A stretch of DNA of 64,000 nucleotides from Glebionis coronaria (Eukaryota; Streptophyta; Magnoliopsida; Asterales; Asteraceae), in contig CM046874.1 of the NCBI GenBank assembly GCA_025667525.1, forward strand, positions 285,178,380 to 285,242,379, in the 5' to 3' direction. The stretch's first letter is position 1, and each line of letters begins with the position of its first letter. The notes below the pieces were generated by a model that saw nothing but the letters and a program-made list of their open reading frames with translations, did no database searches and was not told the DNA's origin. This document shows, one piece after another, positions 11,805-23,094 of this stretch. A program made the translations under genes and the position numbers.

Positions 11805-12489
11805 AAGAAAACGTAACGAAAAACGTAAATTTACTGACGAAAAAGTAAAAGTACCGACGAAAATGTAATTTTACTTGCGAAAACGTAAGTTTACTGACGA
11901 AAACGTATATTTACTGACGAAAACGTATACTTGCTAACGAAAACGTAAATTTACCGACGGAAACATAAAGTTACTAACGAAAACGTAAATTTATTGACGA
12001 AAACATAAAAGTACTGATAAGAACGTAAAATTACTGACGAAAACGTAAAATTACTAACGAAAACATAACAATACTGACGAAAACGTAATTTTACTTACGA
12101 ATACATAAGTTTACTGACGAAAATGTAAATTTACTGACGCAAACGTAAAATTACTGACGAAAACGTAAAATTACAGAAGAAAACGTAAATTTACTAATGA
12201 AAACGTAAGTTTACTGAAGAAAAAGTAAGTTTACTGACGAAAACGTAAGTTTACTAACGAGAACGTAATTTACTGATGAAAACGTAAGTTTATTGACGAA
12301 AACGTAAGTTTATTGACGAAAACGTATGTTTACTGACGAAAACGTAAGTTTATTGACGAAGACGTAAATTTACTGACGAAATCGTAAAATTACTGACGAA
12401 AACATAAATTTACTGCCGAAAACGTAAAATTACTGACGAAAATGTAAAAGTACGAACGAAAACGGGAAAAAAATTGACCAAAACGTAAA
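11805..12489 (-). repeat. Minisatellite array, right arm, inverted
   Basis: The same ~20-bp unit in reverse orientation (aaatttactgacgaaaacgt), about 33 units. The turn between the arms is at gttcaagaaaacgtaacg (11811-11828). There are no spacers, so this is not a CRISPR-like array. Confidence 0.93.
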
Positions 12490-12821
12490 GGGTTCATATA
12501 CACGCATGTTACTAAAGTTTGGCCAAAGTAACGATTTTGTTACTAAAGTTTGGCGAAAAAAAGAAATGAGACCCACTAAAACCTGCTTAACTAGTAACCT
12601 AGTTCATGAGTAACGGCGGGATAGTTTTTCTGAACGTTTAATAACAAATAAATCAAACCCGTATACAAAATAATCTAAGTGTAAAATTTTAAACTTTAGT
12701 AACATTATTTAGCCCAATAACCTCTGTGTATATTAAAATAAAATAAAAAACCATCGCCCTTTGACACACGTACACTAACTTGGTCACCAAACCTTCCATC
12801 CTCAAACACAATATTTTTCAT

Positions 12822-13002
12822 AGAGAAATGCTAAAACCAGAAAAAAAGTTACACAAAACTTTTTACAAAATGATTTGTCACATATTTAGTGGTCTTCTCT
12901 CTTACTTTTGAATTCTCTCATTTAAACACAACCACTCATTTATTTGACACATCATTATGTGGAAAACATTTTGTAAATTTTTTGTGGTTGTATCACTTCT
13001 CT
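12822..13002. mobile_element. MITE, 181 bp, hAT-like
   Basis: Terminal inverted repeats of about 25 bp (agagaaatgctaaaaccag on the left, reverse complement of ttgtggttgtatcacttctct on the right, with a few mismatches) continue inward as a longer imperfect hairpin. Both sides are flanked by ttttcat (12815-12821 and 13003-13009); one more t on each side would make it 8 bp, the length known for hAT elements. There is no coding capacity. Confidence 0.65.
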
Positions 13003-13009
13003 TTTTCAT

Positions 13010-13450
13010 ATCTTTAATTTGAAAACGAATATGTTGTGATTCGATCAAACCCAGAAATAAGGCCTGATTCGTTACGTGTTATGAGGAGTAGGCTCGTATC
13101 GGTTCATAAGTGTACAACTCACTCACTCAAAAAGCTAGATAGATAGATTGTTTGAGGAGGGGACACCTAGGCTTTATTAACCATCAACCATTCTCATACT
13201 TGGCCGGGGGTCAAAGAAAACGTTATACACAAGCGATTAGTTTCTTCTTATGTCAATTTTTAACCTTTTCTATTGTTATAAAGATTGAATCTTTTTTGTT
13301 TTTATCCTGTCTGTATATTTTATGTTTTTACAGCAAGTGAGTGACTAATTCAGATTATTGGAGGTATATTGTATTTACTTATATCTATATATTATATCAA
13401 GACTGCTAAGTCAACTTCATATTACACAATTTAGTTACTTGAGTTATGTT
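13010..13450. other. Unassigned spacer
   Basis: No gene recognised. The sequence is AT-rich, with a small gata repeat at 13136-13147. A 60-codon open frame at 13152 starts from TTG, not ATG, and resembles nothing I know. Confidence 0.4.
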
Positions 13451-13455
13451 AGTAT

Positions 13456-13746
13456 TGATAGAACCAGCCTCCTTACACCGGGACTCGCACCCACTGTCAC
13501 ACCAATCAAAACAGCAAAATGGGGGCAATGTTTCTGTTTATTTTGTAAATGGAAACTGGTTACATAAAGAAGAACTTAATAAGGCTTTATATAGCCTTTT
13601 ACAAGAAACAAACGTGGGCCACATCTATCCTAAAAAAACTGGTACATGACTCACTCCAAAACTCTCCCCAAAATACCTGGTCAAACTAAATACCAATTCA
13701 ACCTAATAAACTATTAATTCAACATCAGTAACCGATTAACCCAACA
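13456..13746 (-). repeat. TRIM 3' LTR (291 bp)
   Basis: Identical by eye to 14808-15098. The short ORF inside it (13446-13649) recurs at 14807-15001 only because the LTR is duplicated; it is not a gene. Confidence 0.95.
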
Positions 13747-13760
13747 ATCACCCCTTTAAT
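13747..13760 (-). other. TRIM polypurine tract
   Basis: The - strand reads aaaggggtgat directly before the 3' LTR, the expected place for plus-strand priming. Confidence 0.75.
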
Positions 13761-14164
13761 CGGTTATTCATGGCACCCCGGTCACGTCCGAAGCCAACTC
13801 GTTAAAGCAACTTCCAGTGCCAAACCAGTGGATTCAACACCACCAGACACATGTGTTGAGGAAGTCTCTTCGGCATTTACAGAATGAACCGAATCAATGC
13901 CGTCTGCTTTGATGTCTTCCTATTCCACCATTCCCTGTGTACTATTACTTGCTAGTCTCTTGCCAATTCTTGTGTTGTTCCTTTTTATCGTTCTTGCCTT
14001 CTTTCATGCTTTCTGCTACGTTCGTTTTTCCCTTGTGAGAAAAAAACTTTCTTCGATATTTTTGTGAATCTTCGGTTCTATGATTCAACAGTATTCGGTC
14101 TTCGGTCTTTGGCCTTCACGGTCATTGACCTTCGGTCTTCGGTATTTGAATCAACAGTATCTTT

Positions 14165-14444
14165 CGGTCTTCAACTGTTAAAACTTCCGTCTTTCTTTCT
14201 TTCTCGGTCTCACACTTTCTTATTCAAGTCACGGCACCTGACTTTCTTTCTCTTTCTCAAGACACCTGACTTTACTTTCTTCTTTCTTTACGGCATCGAA
14301 CTTTCTACGACACCTGACTTTCTTTCTTTCTTTCTTTCTTTCTTGTGGCCTGCTTTCTTTCTTTCATTCTTTCTTGCAAGAAATCTGGCTATTTTCTTGT
14401 CCGACTCTTTCTGTCTGACACTTTCTGTCGACTCTTTCTGTCGA

Positions 14445-14495
<51 letters not shown>
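14165..14495 (+). repeat. CTTT microsatellite tracts inside TRIM
   Basis: Runs of cttt occur around 14193, 14320-14345 and most purely at 14446-14495 (about 12 units). The 202-codon open frame on the + strand (14064-14672) and the Lys/Glu-rich one on the - strand are products of this simple sequence and are not called as genes. Confidence 0.92.
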
Positions 14496-14793
14496 GCTGT
14501 CGCGTTCTTTGGTCACCGTGATCAAAAGTTGCTGCTTTCTTTCGTTTTGATCACTACTAACAGTCTCGAAACACAAGTGTTTATCACCGGTCACCCCCGT
14601 CATCTCAACCGGCACTCCTCCGTGATAACGGTCAACCGAAAACACCATAACATCTCCATATACGGATGTTAAACAATCTGGAACAGCCCCTTCTGTCCTA
14701 ACCTTCTTCTATTATAAATCCCTTTCAACACGTGCCCTTCACCGACCGACGCACCGCCGACGACGGCGGAGGCTTCCCCGGTAACGAGCCTAC

Positions 14794-14805
14794 GCTCTGA
14801 TACCA
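14794..14805 (-). other. TRIM primer-binding site, tRNA-Met type
   Basis: The - strand reads tggtatcagagc two bases inside the 5' LTR. It is the same primer type as in the copia element at 10466 and the Tekay-like elements. Confidence 0.92.
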
Positions 14806-14807
14806 AA

Positions 14808-15098
14808 TGATAGAACCAGCCTCCTTACACCGGGACTCGCACCCACTGTCACACCAATCAAAACAGCAAAATGGGGGCAATGTTTCTGTTTATTTTGTAA
14901 ATGGAAACTGGTTACATAAAGAAGAACTTAATAAGGCTTTATATAGCCTTTTACAAGAAACAAACGTGGGCCACATCTATCCTAAAAAAACTGGTACATG
15001 ACTCACTCCAAAACTCTCCCCAAAATACCTGGTCAAACTAAATACCAATTCAACCTAATAAACTATTAATTCAACATCAGTAACCGATTAACCCAACA
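14808..15098 (-). repeat. TRIM 5' LTR (291 bp)
   Basis: Partner of 13456-13746. Its outer flank agtat (15099-15103) equals the flank of the other LTR. Confidence 0.95.
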
Positions 15099-15103
15099 AG
15101 TAT

Positions 15104-18100
15104 CTGATGATTGGCCTTTAGTAAATTGGATTTCTTTTTCCTTCCGGAAACGTAGGCTTGGTGTTTTTGGTTTTGCCTGATATCATTAGGTTAACATATC
15201 AACAAATGGCTCTTGACACGGCATTGTATTAGACTGGACCTTCTGAATCAAATACAGTGTATACTCTAGCCGGGTATATTCAGGATAGCAAGTAATATTT
15301 GGAAATATTCTATAATAACTAGCCCGGTTTATACAGGATAGCAAGTGTAGTTTTAATAGAAGTAACGGAAAGGGACAATTGTTAATAAAGAGTTTTTCTA
15401 AAGTTGCAGTGTTTGCATGATTCCACACTCTATTAACATTCTGCAATAATATAACTCAACTGATAAACTATGATCTGTATCAATTCTCTTTTCTCTATTT
15501 GGTTATAAATTTTACTTATTTTAGATTTGAAAATTTGAAGTCTGGAAACCATTTCTGAATGTGTGTCTTAATATATGGTGTTGTTATCAATTAGTGTTGT
15601 AACATATAAAGTTGATAAAAACAAGCAAACAATGACCTTCAAACTACAAATGACCCACATGATAACCCACATGTCGTGAACAACCAAAAAAAAAACTTTT
15701 CAACATTTCCACAGACATGCAGTGACATGCTTAAATAATCGATGTGTATCAACTTGGGAAGTTGGGCATCATATTCCTATAAATGTTATTTCGGCCATAA
15801 GCCTATAATTGTAGTTTTCTATCACTTTTAGATCCATTTAGCTCAACTATGCACATCTCTTTGGTTTGGGATGCTGGCACATTTATTTCATGTTTTATCG
15901 CTCGGACTAGATTTTTTGTTCCAAAACTGGCCGGTCGTGTCTGTGTGATCAAAAGGCTATATTAAAACGCCAAAATGCCAACAAAGCAGGTTTGTTGAAA
16001 GTAGCGCACAAAATGAATTTAGCAACCCCGCTAGATGTGATTAGGGGTCTTAAGCTTTCTCTGATCTAGGTTAGCTTACAGTTTTTCATCATTTTTGCTT
16101 TAGTGGTTACGTTTCAGACTACTTCCTTGATATAGATGTTGTAGTGACAAATTTTCAATTTGAAATTGTAGACTTTTAGGAAGAAATTTAATTGGTGATT
16201 AGTCGAAAAACAGGCAATGGAATGGAATGCAGCTCTGTTACCAGTTACTATGTGAAACATGTTGGTCTGAAGTGGACTTTTTGGCTCGGAGTTAGGGACA
16301 TCAACACTTAAGATTTTCTAACGCTGCGGCGAAATGGCAACATCACTAGCGAGGCAAAAACGCAACATCAAGGCTTGGCTATTTTAACGCTTAACCTCAG
16401 TTGGGCATGAATGCGCACATGGGAAGTATAATAGAGGTACAATCCAGTATCTCATATACAAAAATTGAGTCTTACTATATTTCGATTATAAATATAAAGA
16501 AAGCCGTTGTCTGTTATATAAGGTGAAACACACTAATTCTTAAATTTATAACTGATAGAGCACATGTTAACATTGGTTACCAACTACAAATCAAGAGTTG
16601 GTTTTTTTCGAAAATTTGATCTTTATTATCAGTTATGACTCCAATCCTCATCGCCAAATTAGCTGGCCAATATGTTGCAATAGGTGCTGTTGGTAATTCT
16701 TCTGTCCACACTACAGGTGCGTATCCTTTTTCCGAGTCTCATTTGTAGTATATGTGAATTCCCCTTGTTACCAACTTAAATATTTGTAAGTACGCGTGTA
16801 TCTTCTCTTTTTAAAAAATTGTTACTGTATAGACGTACAAGCTAATTGCTGTCCTTAAAGTACAACAAAATATAGAGTATACCGTGGTTTTGACTCATAT
16901 GTTTCATAAACAATATCAGTACTTGCCCATGCCTTTGATATAAAGCATAAATGTGTCGATATTACTATCGTTTAAAGGTTTTATGCATAATAAAATAGAC
17001 TTTACAAGACTATTGAATCAATTATGTGACTATCATGCCTTTATTTGCATATGTACATCTTTACAATATTTGCAAAAATTACATGCAAACATGCGAGAAC
17101 GTGCGTCGACGTAACTGTAAGCTTCAAAAGGGGAACTTTACCTATTGTAGAATTATTAGATTGCCAAATATACATGACGCTTGTTAAAGATATATAGGTG
17201 GTTCAAGCACATCTACAGATGAATGGATTTTGATAAGATATATATGTTTGTGTGTCACTTAACGTACAAAGCACACACAATAATAGTACATAATACATGA
17301 CCTCATATACACACACGACCAGAGTCCCATTCCAGCACCACCTAAGAAACCATTTTATCAAGCACAACTCAGAAGTGTAGTAGCTTAGTGAGCCACTGCC
17401 ATACGTAGACACCACACACAGAAAGGCATTACGTTGAATAGATATATATTGTTAGACCTCAACATCATCAGTGGGTAATATATGATTAGGAAAAGTTCAA
17501 AAACAACAATTATGAAGTAGACAACCCACTTATAAATGTTAATCATGAAAGTCAGGCAAGATAACCACATCTCTAACTCCCTACCCCTACAGCACCCCTA
17601 CCACAATTAACATCAATACCTCACCTTTCCTTAAGGTCTAGCTAGGCAACTGCATGGCTGGTGTTTAACACCTATAGGCTATAGGTAATGTCTTTATAAC
17701 TAATGTAGCTTATTTAGTTAGAAAAAAAATCTCATACTTGCAACTGACACACGCAAGTACAAGTGTACAACTTCCAAGCTTTTATTGCAGGCCGCTACAC
17801 AACAACCGAGTTCACGCTCTTCACAACGAGCGCTGACGATGTGACAGCAGTCGATTTCTACAAATTAGTGGCATCGCTCCAGGACCCTCATCATATTTTG
17901 GCCGAACTACAAGCAGTCAAAGGGAAAAACACGTCGTTGAAATAGAAAAACAGGGAAATATATGCATACGGTCAACTTCATACTGACAACTTCCTGGACA
18001 TAGCAGATACACAAAACCAAAAGTTTATTTCATGTTTACTAAGAAAAGGTGTGTATAACATAGATAGGTAAGGAATGGGTTAAAATGGGTCGGTACGCGT

Positions 18101-19474
18101 TCTTAAACATAGGTCGTTCAGTCGTTAGGCGCGTTCAGTAATGGCCAAGGTCAATAGGCCGTGTTCAGTACGAGGTCTAAAACATAGACATAAAAAAGAG
18201 ATAGCTTATCAATTTATCTCAAGACTGTGAATATTAAAAAGCCTTTTCATGGTTACTTTGATGTAGATGCTAATTTGTGAATCAAAAAAGAATGTGGCTA
18301 CTCTGATTGTATAAGGGCACTAAGAACAGTTCCTTCAAGATTTTATCTTTCAAAAGCATCGAAAGCAGCGGTCTTAAGTTAGTGAATGAAAATTTGGTTT
18401 GCTGTCTTTACGGGGTTTGACTGTTGTTGGTTAGTTTGGGTATCAAATATTGATTCTTTTTTTTCTTTTTTTGATCCAGGTGGAAGTTAAAAGAAGACCA
18501 TTGGCAGATTCTACTGATAAGCTACAAAAAGGCGGTGACTGCAAGTATGATGCCAACTTATTTGGAGTCTTTGTACCTCACTGTTGCATATAACGTCCAT
18601 CTCATCGTGAGTAGTCAAACAAAATATATTAGCAGCAAATAGGCCATCTGCAAATCTCATGTTCTATGTTTGAGAGAATTACTAGGTGACCAGATATAGT
18701 TACGTGATGATTTGAGATCTTATTTTAAGAGAAGAAGGTATGTATAAATTCTGTTAATGAATTCATTGCTTTTTCATTCTGATTGTAACTTATTTTAAGC
18801 CACATTTTCAACCCCAAACAACTTAAAATTAGTTACCCAAAACCATGCACAGAATGAAAAAACAGCTAATTAATGAAAACTGAGATAAAAACATGTAATG
18901 CACAACAGCAGATTTAGGGACGAAAATACACAAAACAGTAAAACCAGATCAAACTCAAAAATCAAGTTCTGCATGTGTAGTGATTACAAATACAAATAAT
19001 GTTGAACTGCATGTGTAGTGATTAACAAGGATTTTACGACTAATAAAGTTCTGCATGATACAAGGTCCACATAATTACTTGCAGAACGCTTAATGTCAAG
19101 ACCAAATACAAAAAGAATGCCATTTTTATCTTTCTTATTGTCAAGGCTTACTAGCTGTTCGAACTATAAGCATATATACATGAAAAACTAACTCAAAAAG
19201 CGATAAACAACAAAAAATTTGTTGTGCCAAGAGACATTTAATCAAATCTTTTTTATTGTTAAAACATGAAATTTGGATACCACCATATCTCATAAACAAA
19301 CAGTCACTACCACAGAAGTGAGTACTTCTGCCACATATACATAAACACATATCTGAGTCTACTACATTAATAACACACTTAAAAGAGTTATAAATGGTCA
19401 ATCATAATACCTCCCATTCTCCCAATATAACATTAAGTTTTAAACAAAGGCAGAAGCACGGCATGAGGCCATTC
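15104..19474. other. Intergenic stretch, no recognised gene
   Basis: AT-rich DNA without transposon domains that I can name. It contains the two exon-like segments listed separately and a third open segment on the + strand at 18480-18593 (VEVKRRPLADSTD start, stop TAA), which follows a very pyrimidine-rich run ending in an AG acceptor-like site. No tRNA, rRNA or long ORF is seen. Confidence 0.45.
16635..17945 (+). CDS. Candidate two-exon small gene, unrecognised
   Basis: Segment one runs from ATG 16635 to a donor-like acag|gtgcgt at 16716/16717. Segment two starts after an acceptor-like ttttattgcag at 17790 and ends at TAG 17943. Joined, the frame continues without a break and gives about 79 residues (starting MTPILIAKLAGQY, ending NTSLK). 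I do not recognise the product, and no domain, signal peptide or membrane segment is clear. An acceptor-like ag also precedes the ATG at 16632, so the segment could be an internal exon of a longer or decayed gene. Alternatives are a non-coding RNA or chance. Transcript data would decide. Confidence 0.25.
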
Positions 19475-19531
19475 ATTCCTCTTTTATCATTAAAATTCCT
19501 CTTTTATCATTAAAATTCCTCTTTTATCTTC
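19475..19531. repeat. Tandem repeat, 20 bp x 2.9
   Basis: The unit attcctcttttatcattaaa occurs at 19475 and 19495 and is cut short in the third copy (19515-19531). It lies just downstream of the F-box pseudogene. Confidence 0.92.
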
Positions 19532-19586
19532 AAATATAACTAGTTCCAAGGCCCGTCCAACATGAATATAAAGTTCCCTCTATCAA

Positions 19587-20591
19587 TCAACCTTGTGACC
19601 TTCGACCATCATCAACAATGTGTTTGATGTTCGATGGAGCGATGTAACCTTCAGCTTCCAAACGCGAGAGAACATGTGAACACATCAGCCCAAGTTTAAG
19701 TTCTTTGACATGGCGAAGTGAATTAATACATACTGCAAGGTTGTCTTCTTCGCAACCTCGATCATCAATCATGTCATCATCGTTGGCATAATCTAAGAGA
19801 GCTTCGACTAACGAAGACAAATTTTCCAGAAAAAGCTCATTTAACTTCGCACTTCCTTGGATTTTTAATTACAAAATACTAGGATCATTTAATATTGCAA
19901 GTCCAGAACTAAAAGGCCTGTTTCCACTGAGGACAAACTTCTTAACACTCTTTGAAGTAATATCAAGGTTCTTAAAACCATAGCAATTATCCAACGTGAA
20001 TGTTTCGAGGCTGGGACTTCCAAAAAGTATACTTTGGAGCAAATCTTCATTAAACTTAGTCTTTGAAATATACAAAGATTTGAGGTTTATCCAGTTAAAC
20101 GTGCCAGTTGGATTAACAAAGGAGCATGCAAGTTTAAGATGAGTGAAAATGGAATTGTTGAAAAGTAACTCATCTAAAACAATTTCAATAGACATATAAC
20201 CATAACCCCATAGGGATAGATCAAGGCGTTGGACATTACTATTAATAGCAGAACGGATCCATTTATTTACTTGTGATTCTTCATATTCAGACTCTAAAAC
20301 GGTATGCAATTGGAATTTGTTAAGTTTGAGGTGGGAGCGAGATGCCCGAGTGATGGTTTTATCTACAGATGAATAGAAAAAGGGGCGAGACTCAGATGTT
20401 TTAATGTCGTTTATGAGTATGAGGTTTGGAAGTAAGGTCCAGAGAGATGTCCATCGTTCGGAGAGACAAGATGTTTGAATGGCGTCTTTTATGGTTGGTA
20501 AAGCAGAGAGGATTTTGAGAAGTAGACAATCTGGTAAGGCAGTAATACGATCATCGTGATCATATAGTCTTGCTCGTTTTAACATATCCAT
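19587..20591 (-). pseudogene. F-box/LRR gene with an in-frame premature stop
   Basis: F-box proteins of this class join an SCF ubiquitin ligase through the F-box (contact with SKP1) and choose targets through leucine-rich repeats. I place the start at ATG 20591 (MDMLKRARL), since the codons before it fall in a GGTGA repeat close to the TATA box. The F-box covers residues about 14-52 (DDRITALPDCLLLKIL, then TSCLSERWTSLW). LRR-like segments follow (LDLSLWGYGYM, FTHLKLACSF, LKSLYISKTKF, SLETFTLDNC). TAA at 19869-19871 ends the frame after 240 residues, but the same frame continues for 16 codons into the next open stretch (ENLSSLVEALLDY, HVKELKLGLMCS, IAPSNIKHIV) and stops at 19587. The C-terminal FBD-like part is therefore incomplete. 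It could also be a short functional variant or use splicing around the stop; I see no clear splice sites. Confidence 0.75.
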
Positions 20592-20592
20592 A

Positions 20593-20617
20593 GGTGAGGT
20601 GAGGTGAGGTGAGGTGA
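20593..20617 (-). repeat. GGTGA x 5 in the F-box 5' leader
   Basis: Five perfect 5-bp units lie directly upstream of the chosen ATG. An upstream open start in the same frame (20663) would translate them as SPHLTSP-type residues, which argues for the downstream ATG. Confidence 0.92.
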
Positions 20618-20672
20618 CTCGATTATAGAATAAGATGTGTATTTTGAAACCTTTAACCCTCACTCACCTCCT

Positions 20673-20679
20673 CTTATAG
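20673..20679 (-). promoter_or_regulatory. TATA-like box of the F-box gene
   Basis: The - strand reads ctataag about 82 bp upstream of ATG 20591, a plausible distance for a plant core promoter. Confidence 0.4.
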
Positions 20680-20691
20680 AGGAATAGAAAC

Positions 20692-20941
20692 CGACCTAGC
20701 TAGGAGGACTCAAACTCAAACATACCTTTTACGAGGAAACTACACTTGGCTACCGACATACACTAACACTACTACTGAGAGAATCAAGATCAGACCAATA
20801 ATATAGTAACTTAGGCTGGTGGGAGTGGCAGTTAAGCCATCCGTGAGTTGGCCAAAGCCGCGCAGCCTCCACCCCACCCACCAAAACTCACGCGCGAGTC
20901 GTTTCCAGGCAAAAAAAACTAGGCAAACTCACTTGGGTGAG
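20692..20941. other. Upstream flank of the F-box gene
   Basis: No ORF. A GC-richer block at 20820-20905 contains cgcgcag and cgcgcgag and may be promoter or an old insertion. It ends at the Athila-like LTR border; the last five bases, gtgag, are the likely target-site duplication. Confidence 0.4.
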
Positions 20942-21595
20942 TGATGTGATCGTGATAATATATGTGATAATTAGATACGTTATAGGGTAAATTAGAAAAT
21001 TACCTTTAGGAAAAAGTAATAGACTAAAATTACCAAAGACGGATTCAATTAAACACGTAGGTGAACCAAGTTCGTTGTACACGAAGATCTTATGAATTTG
21101 AGACATTTTGTATCGATTTGGACAATTGATTCAAATTGGTTTTGGTTTTTAAACTAAAATTAAATCCTACAAATTTAAAACCTAAGTGCATGAATCCTAA
21201 ACCCCGAATTAATAATCTAAAAATTACTATTTAAGAATTAAAACTATTTTAAAATTTAAACTATTTAAAATCTATTAAAGATTAATCTATTTAATTAAAA
21301 TAACTCTTACACTATTTTAAAAGTCTAATAAAAACTATTTAACTTCTAAAAATTAATCAAATTTTATTTATTTAAAAACTAACTTTGTTAAAATATAATT
21401 ATTTAAAAACTAATTACATTTCTAAAATAAAACATTTTTTTTTATTTTGATTTATTTATTATCTAAAAAATTTATAAAAGAAATATTATAAAATGAATTT
21501 AAATGAAAATTAAAGTAAATTAGAGTAAATAAAAAAACTAACAGCTATAATACGAATTACTATATTAATTAACTAGACAGAAAATAAAATCAAAA

Positions 21596-21670
21596 GAGCA
21601 GTTAGCTCAGATGGTTAAGGTGCTTGGCCATGACCAGGAGGTCATGTGTTCGAGTCTCTTTGGAGACATA
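21596..21670 (+). other. tRNA-like module in 3' LTR (A box and B box)
   Basis: It contains tagctcagatgg (A-box-like, 21603) and gttcgagtct (B-box-like). A base is missing from the anticodon-like loop and one base differs in the T arm compared with the better copy at 32921. It is not a functional tRNA gene. Confidence 0.6.
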
Positions 21671-23094
21671 TTTTGGTAATTAATTTTTTAGACAGTAGAA
21701 TTAAAATCAAGATCACAGGAATGATCTTTTTGTGTAATGAAATGTTGGGACTGATAGGAATCAGTCAAAATTCAACATACAAAATGAGTCTGTTATAATT
21801 GTGTTAAACAGCAAACAACAAGAAATATCAAATAAAAAAGACAAGCAGTATCCAACCAAGTAGACTTTTAAGAAAAATAAGCAGATAAAATAGAACCCTA
21901 CACCCCCAAATTCAGCAGTTCTAATCCATAAACGTATAACCAAAACTCAGCAGACAAGTAGTTAAGCAATTATAACTAATCGATATAAGTTCAACAAACG
22001 ATCAGTTAAGAAGGTAAATCAACATATTCTGGTCAAATAGTAACAAAGGAATAAAGATAAAAATAAGCAGCTAAAAACGAATCAACAGCTATAGCATAAA
22101 CACTCAGTAAGAGGCAAGTGAGCTCAGCTCTATTCAAGCATACTCGAAGCACATAGCATCAACAATTGTGGCAAAGTTTCACAGACAATTTATACAAAAT
22201 GCAAAATCCTTCTATAAACAACATACACAGACCCAAATCCAAAGCATGTTAAAGTTACTTAAAATTGTTTAGCAAACTCAAAGCAACAGGAGATCATTAG
22301 CTTAAAATAACCCATTTTTTTACAAATTCATGTCGCAAGTTAAATCAATCAAAGGTTCACTAAAACTCAATCCATAAATCCAAATTCAGAGTAACTCAAC
22401 TATCATCAAACCAGCTATCACAGATTAATAACAAGTTCAAGCAGTTTCATTAAACATCAAAATACAAGCAGTTTAATCCCATTACAAATATAAAATCAGA
22501 TTATGAGCATAACAATATTAAAAACTTAAAAAGTAAAATGGAAATGACCCTTTTGGAGAGATCCTTTGAGTAGAAGCGCCGCGCTGAGCTGGCTTAGAAC
22601 CTAAACGACACTACCATAGAGTCCACTATCATCATTACCCGAACCACCATAAAATCATTCGAACAGTTTAAGACAAACTTCCAGTGGGGAAATTTGTCCC
22701 CAAATTTAATCTTAATTATTTAATTGCAGCTATTAATTAGCTTAATCAAATAAACATAACATTATAATGACAAGAATAGATTTAAGAAGGAATTAAAATT
22801 TGCAATTCAAATTTAAACAGTAAGTTAATCGAACATTTATTAATTCAAAACAAACTTTTATATTAATAATCAAAATTGATTACAATACTATGAAAAAGAA
22901 ATTACAATCATTCCAAATCTATTTCTACATAATAACTCTAAGATAAAAATGGGATACCAATTTCTCCATTTGAGGGGGGTATTTATACTTGAACCGAGAG
23001 GGTTGGGTGGGAGTTTGTTGGTGAAGAGAACGATCTTGAGCCCTTGATTTCTTTTCTCTCTTTCTTCTCCTTGATCCTACGGTTGAGATGAGCC

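Larger units (their letters stand above)
10998..12736. mobile_element. Foldback-type element with minisatellite arms
   Basis: The outer ends are inverted copies: ttaatatacac-g/a-g-aggtta near 10998 matches the reverse complement of 12700-12736, and both run on into ttactaaagtttaaaat and ttacactt. Inside, two arrays of a ~20-bp unit face each other around a short centre at about 11804, so the single strand could fold into a hairpin of more than 600 bp per arm. The block gttactaaagttt-g/a-gccaaagtaacg occurs in direct orientation at 11012 and 12508, showing that the right arm carries an extra copy of the subterminal block. There is no transposase ORF. I could not see a convincing target-site duplication. 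By structure it fits a foldback or non-autonomous Mutator-like element; the exact class is not established. Confidence 0.65.
13456..15098 (-). mobile_element. TRIM retrotransposon, complete, non-autonomous (1643 bp)
   Basis: Two 291-bp LTRs flank a 1061-bp internal region. On the - strand the order is 5' LTR (15098-14808), tRNA-Met primer site, internal region, polypurine tract, 3' LTR (13746-13456). Each LTR starts TG (tgttgggttaatcgg) and ends CA (ggttctatca) in that orientation. The 5-bp duplication agtat flanks it on both sides (13451-13455 and 15099-15103). No gag or pol is present, so it needs proteins from another element. The LTRs look identical by eye, so the insertion is recent. Confidence 0.93.

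Noticed and set aside
11158..12489. CRISPR-like array
   Set aside because: Units are contiguous without spacers and the DNA is from a plant.
14064..14672. 202-codon ORF rich in Phe/Leu/Ser
   Set aside because: It is a translation of CTTT simple repeats inside the TRIM element.
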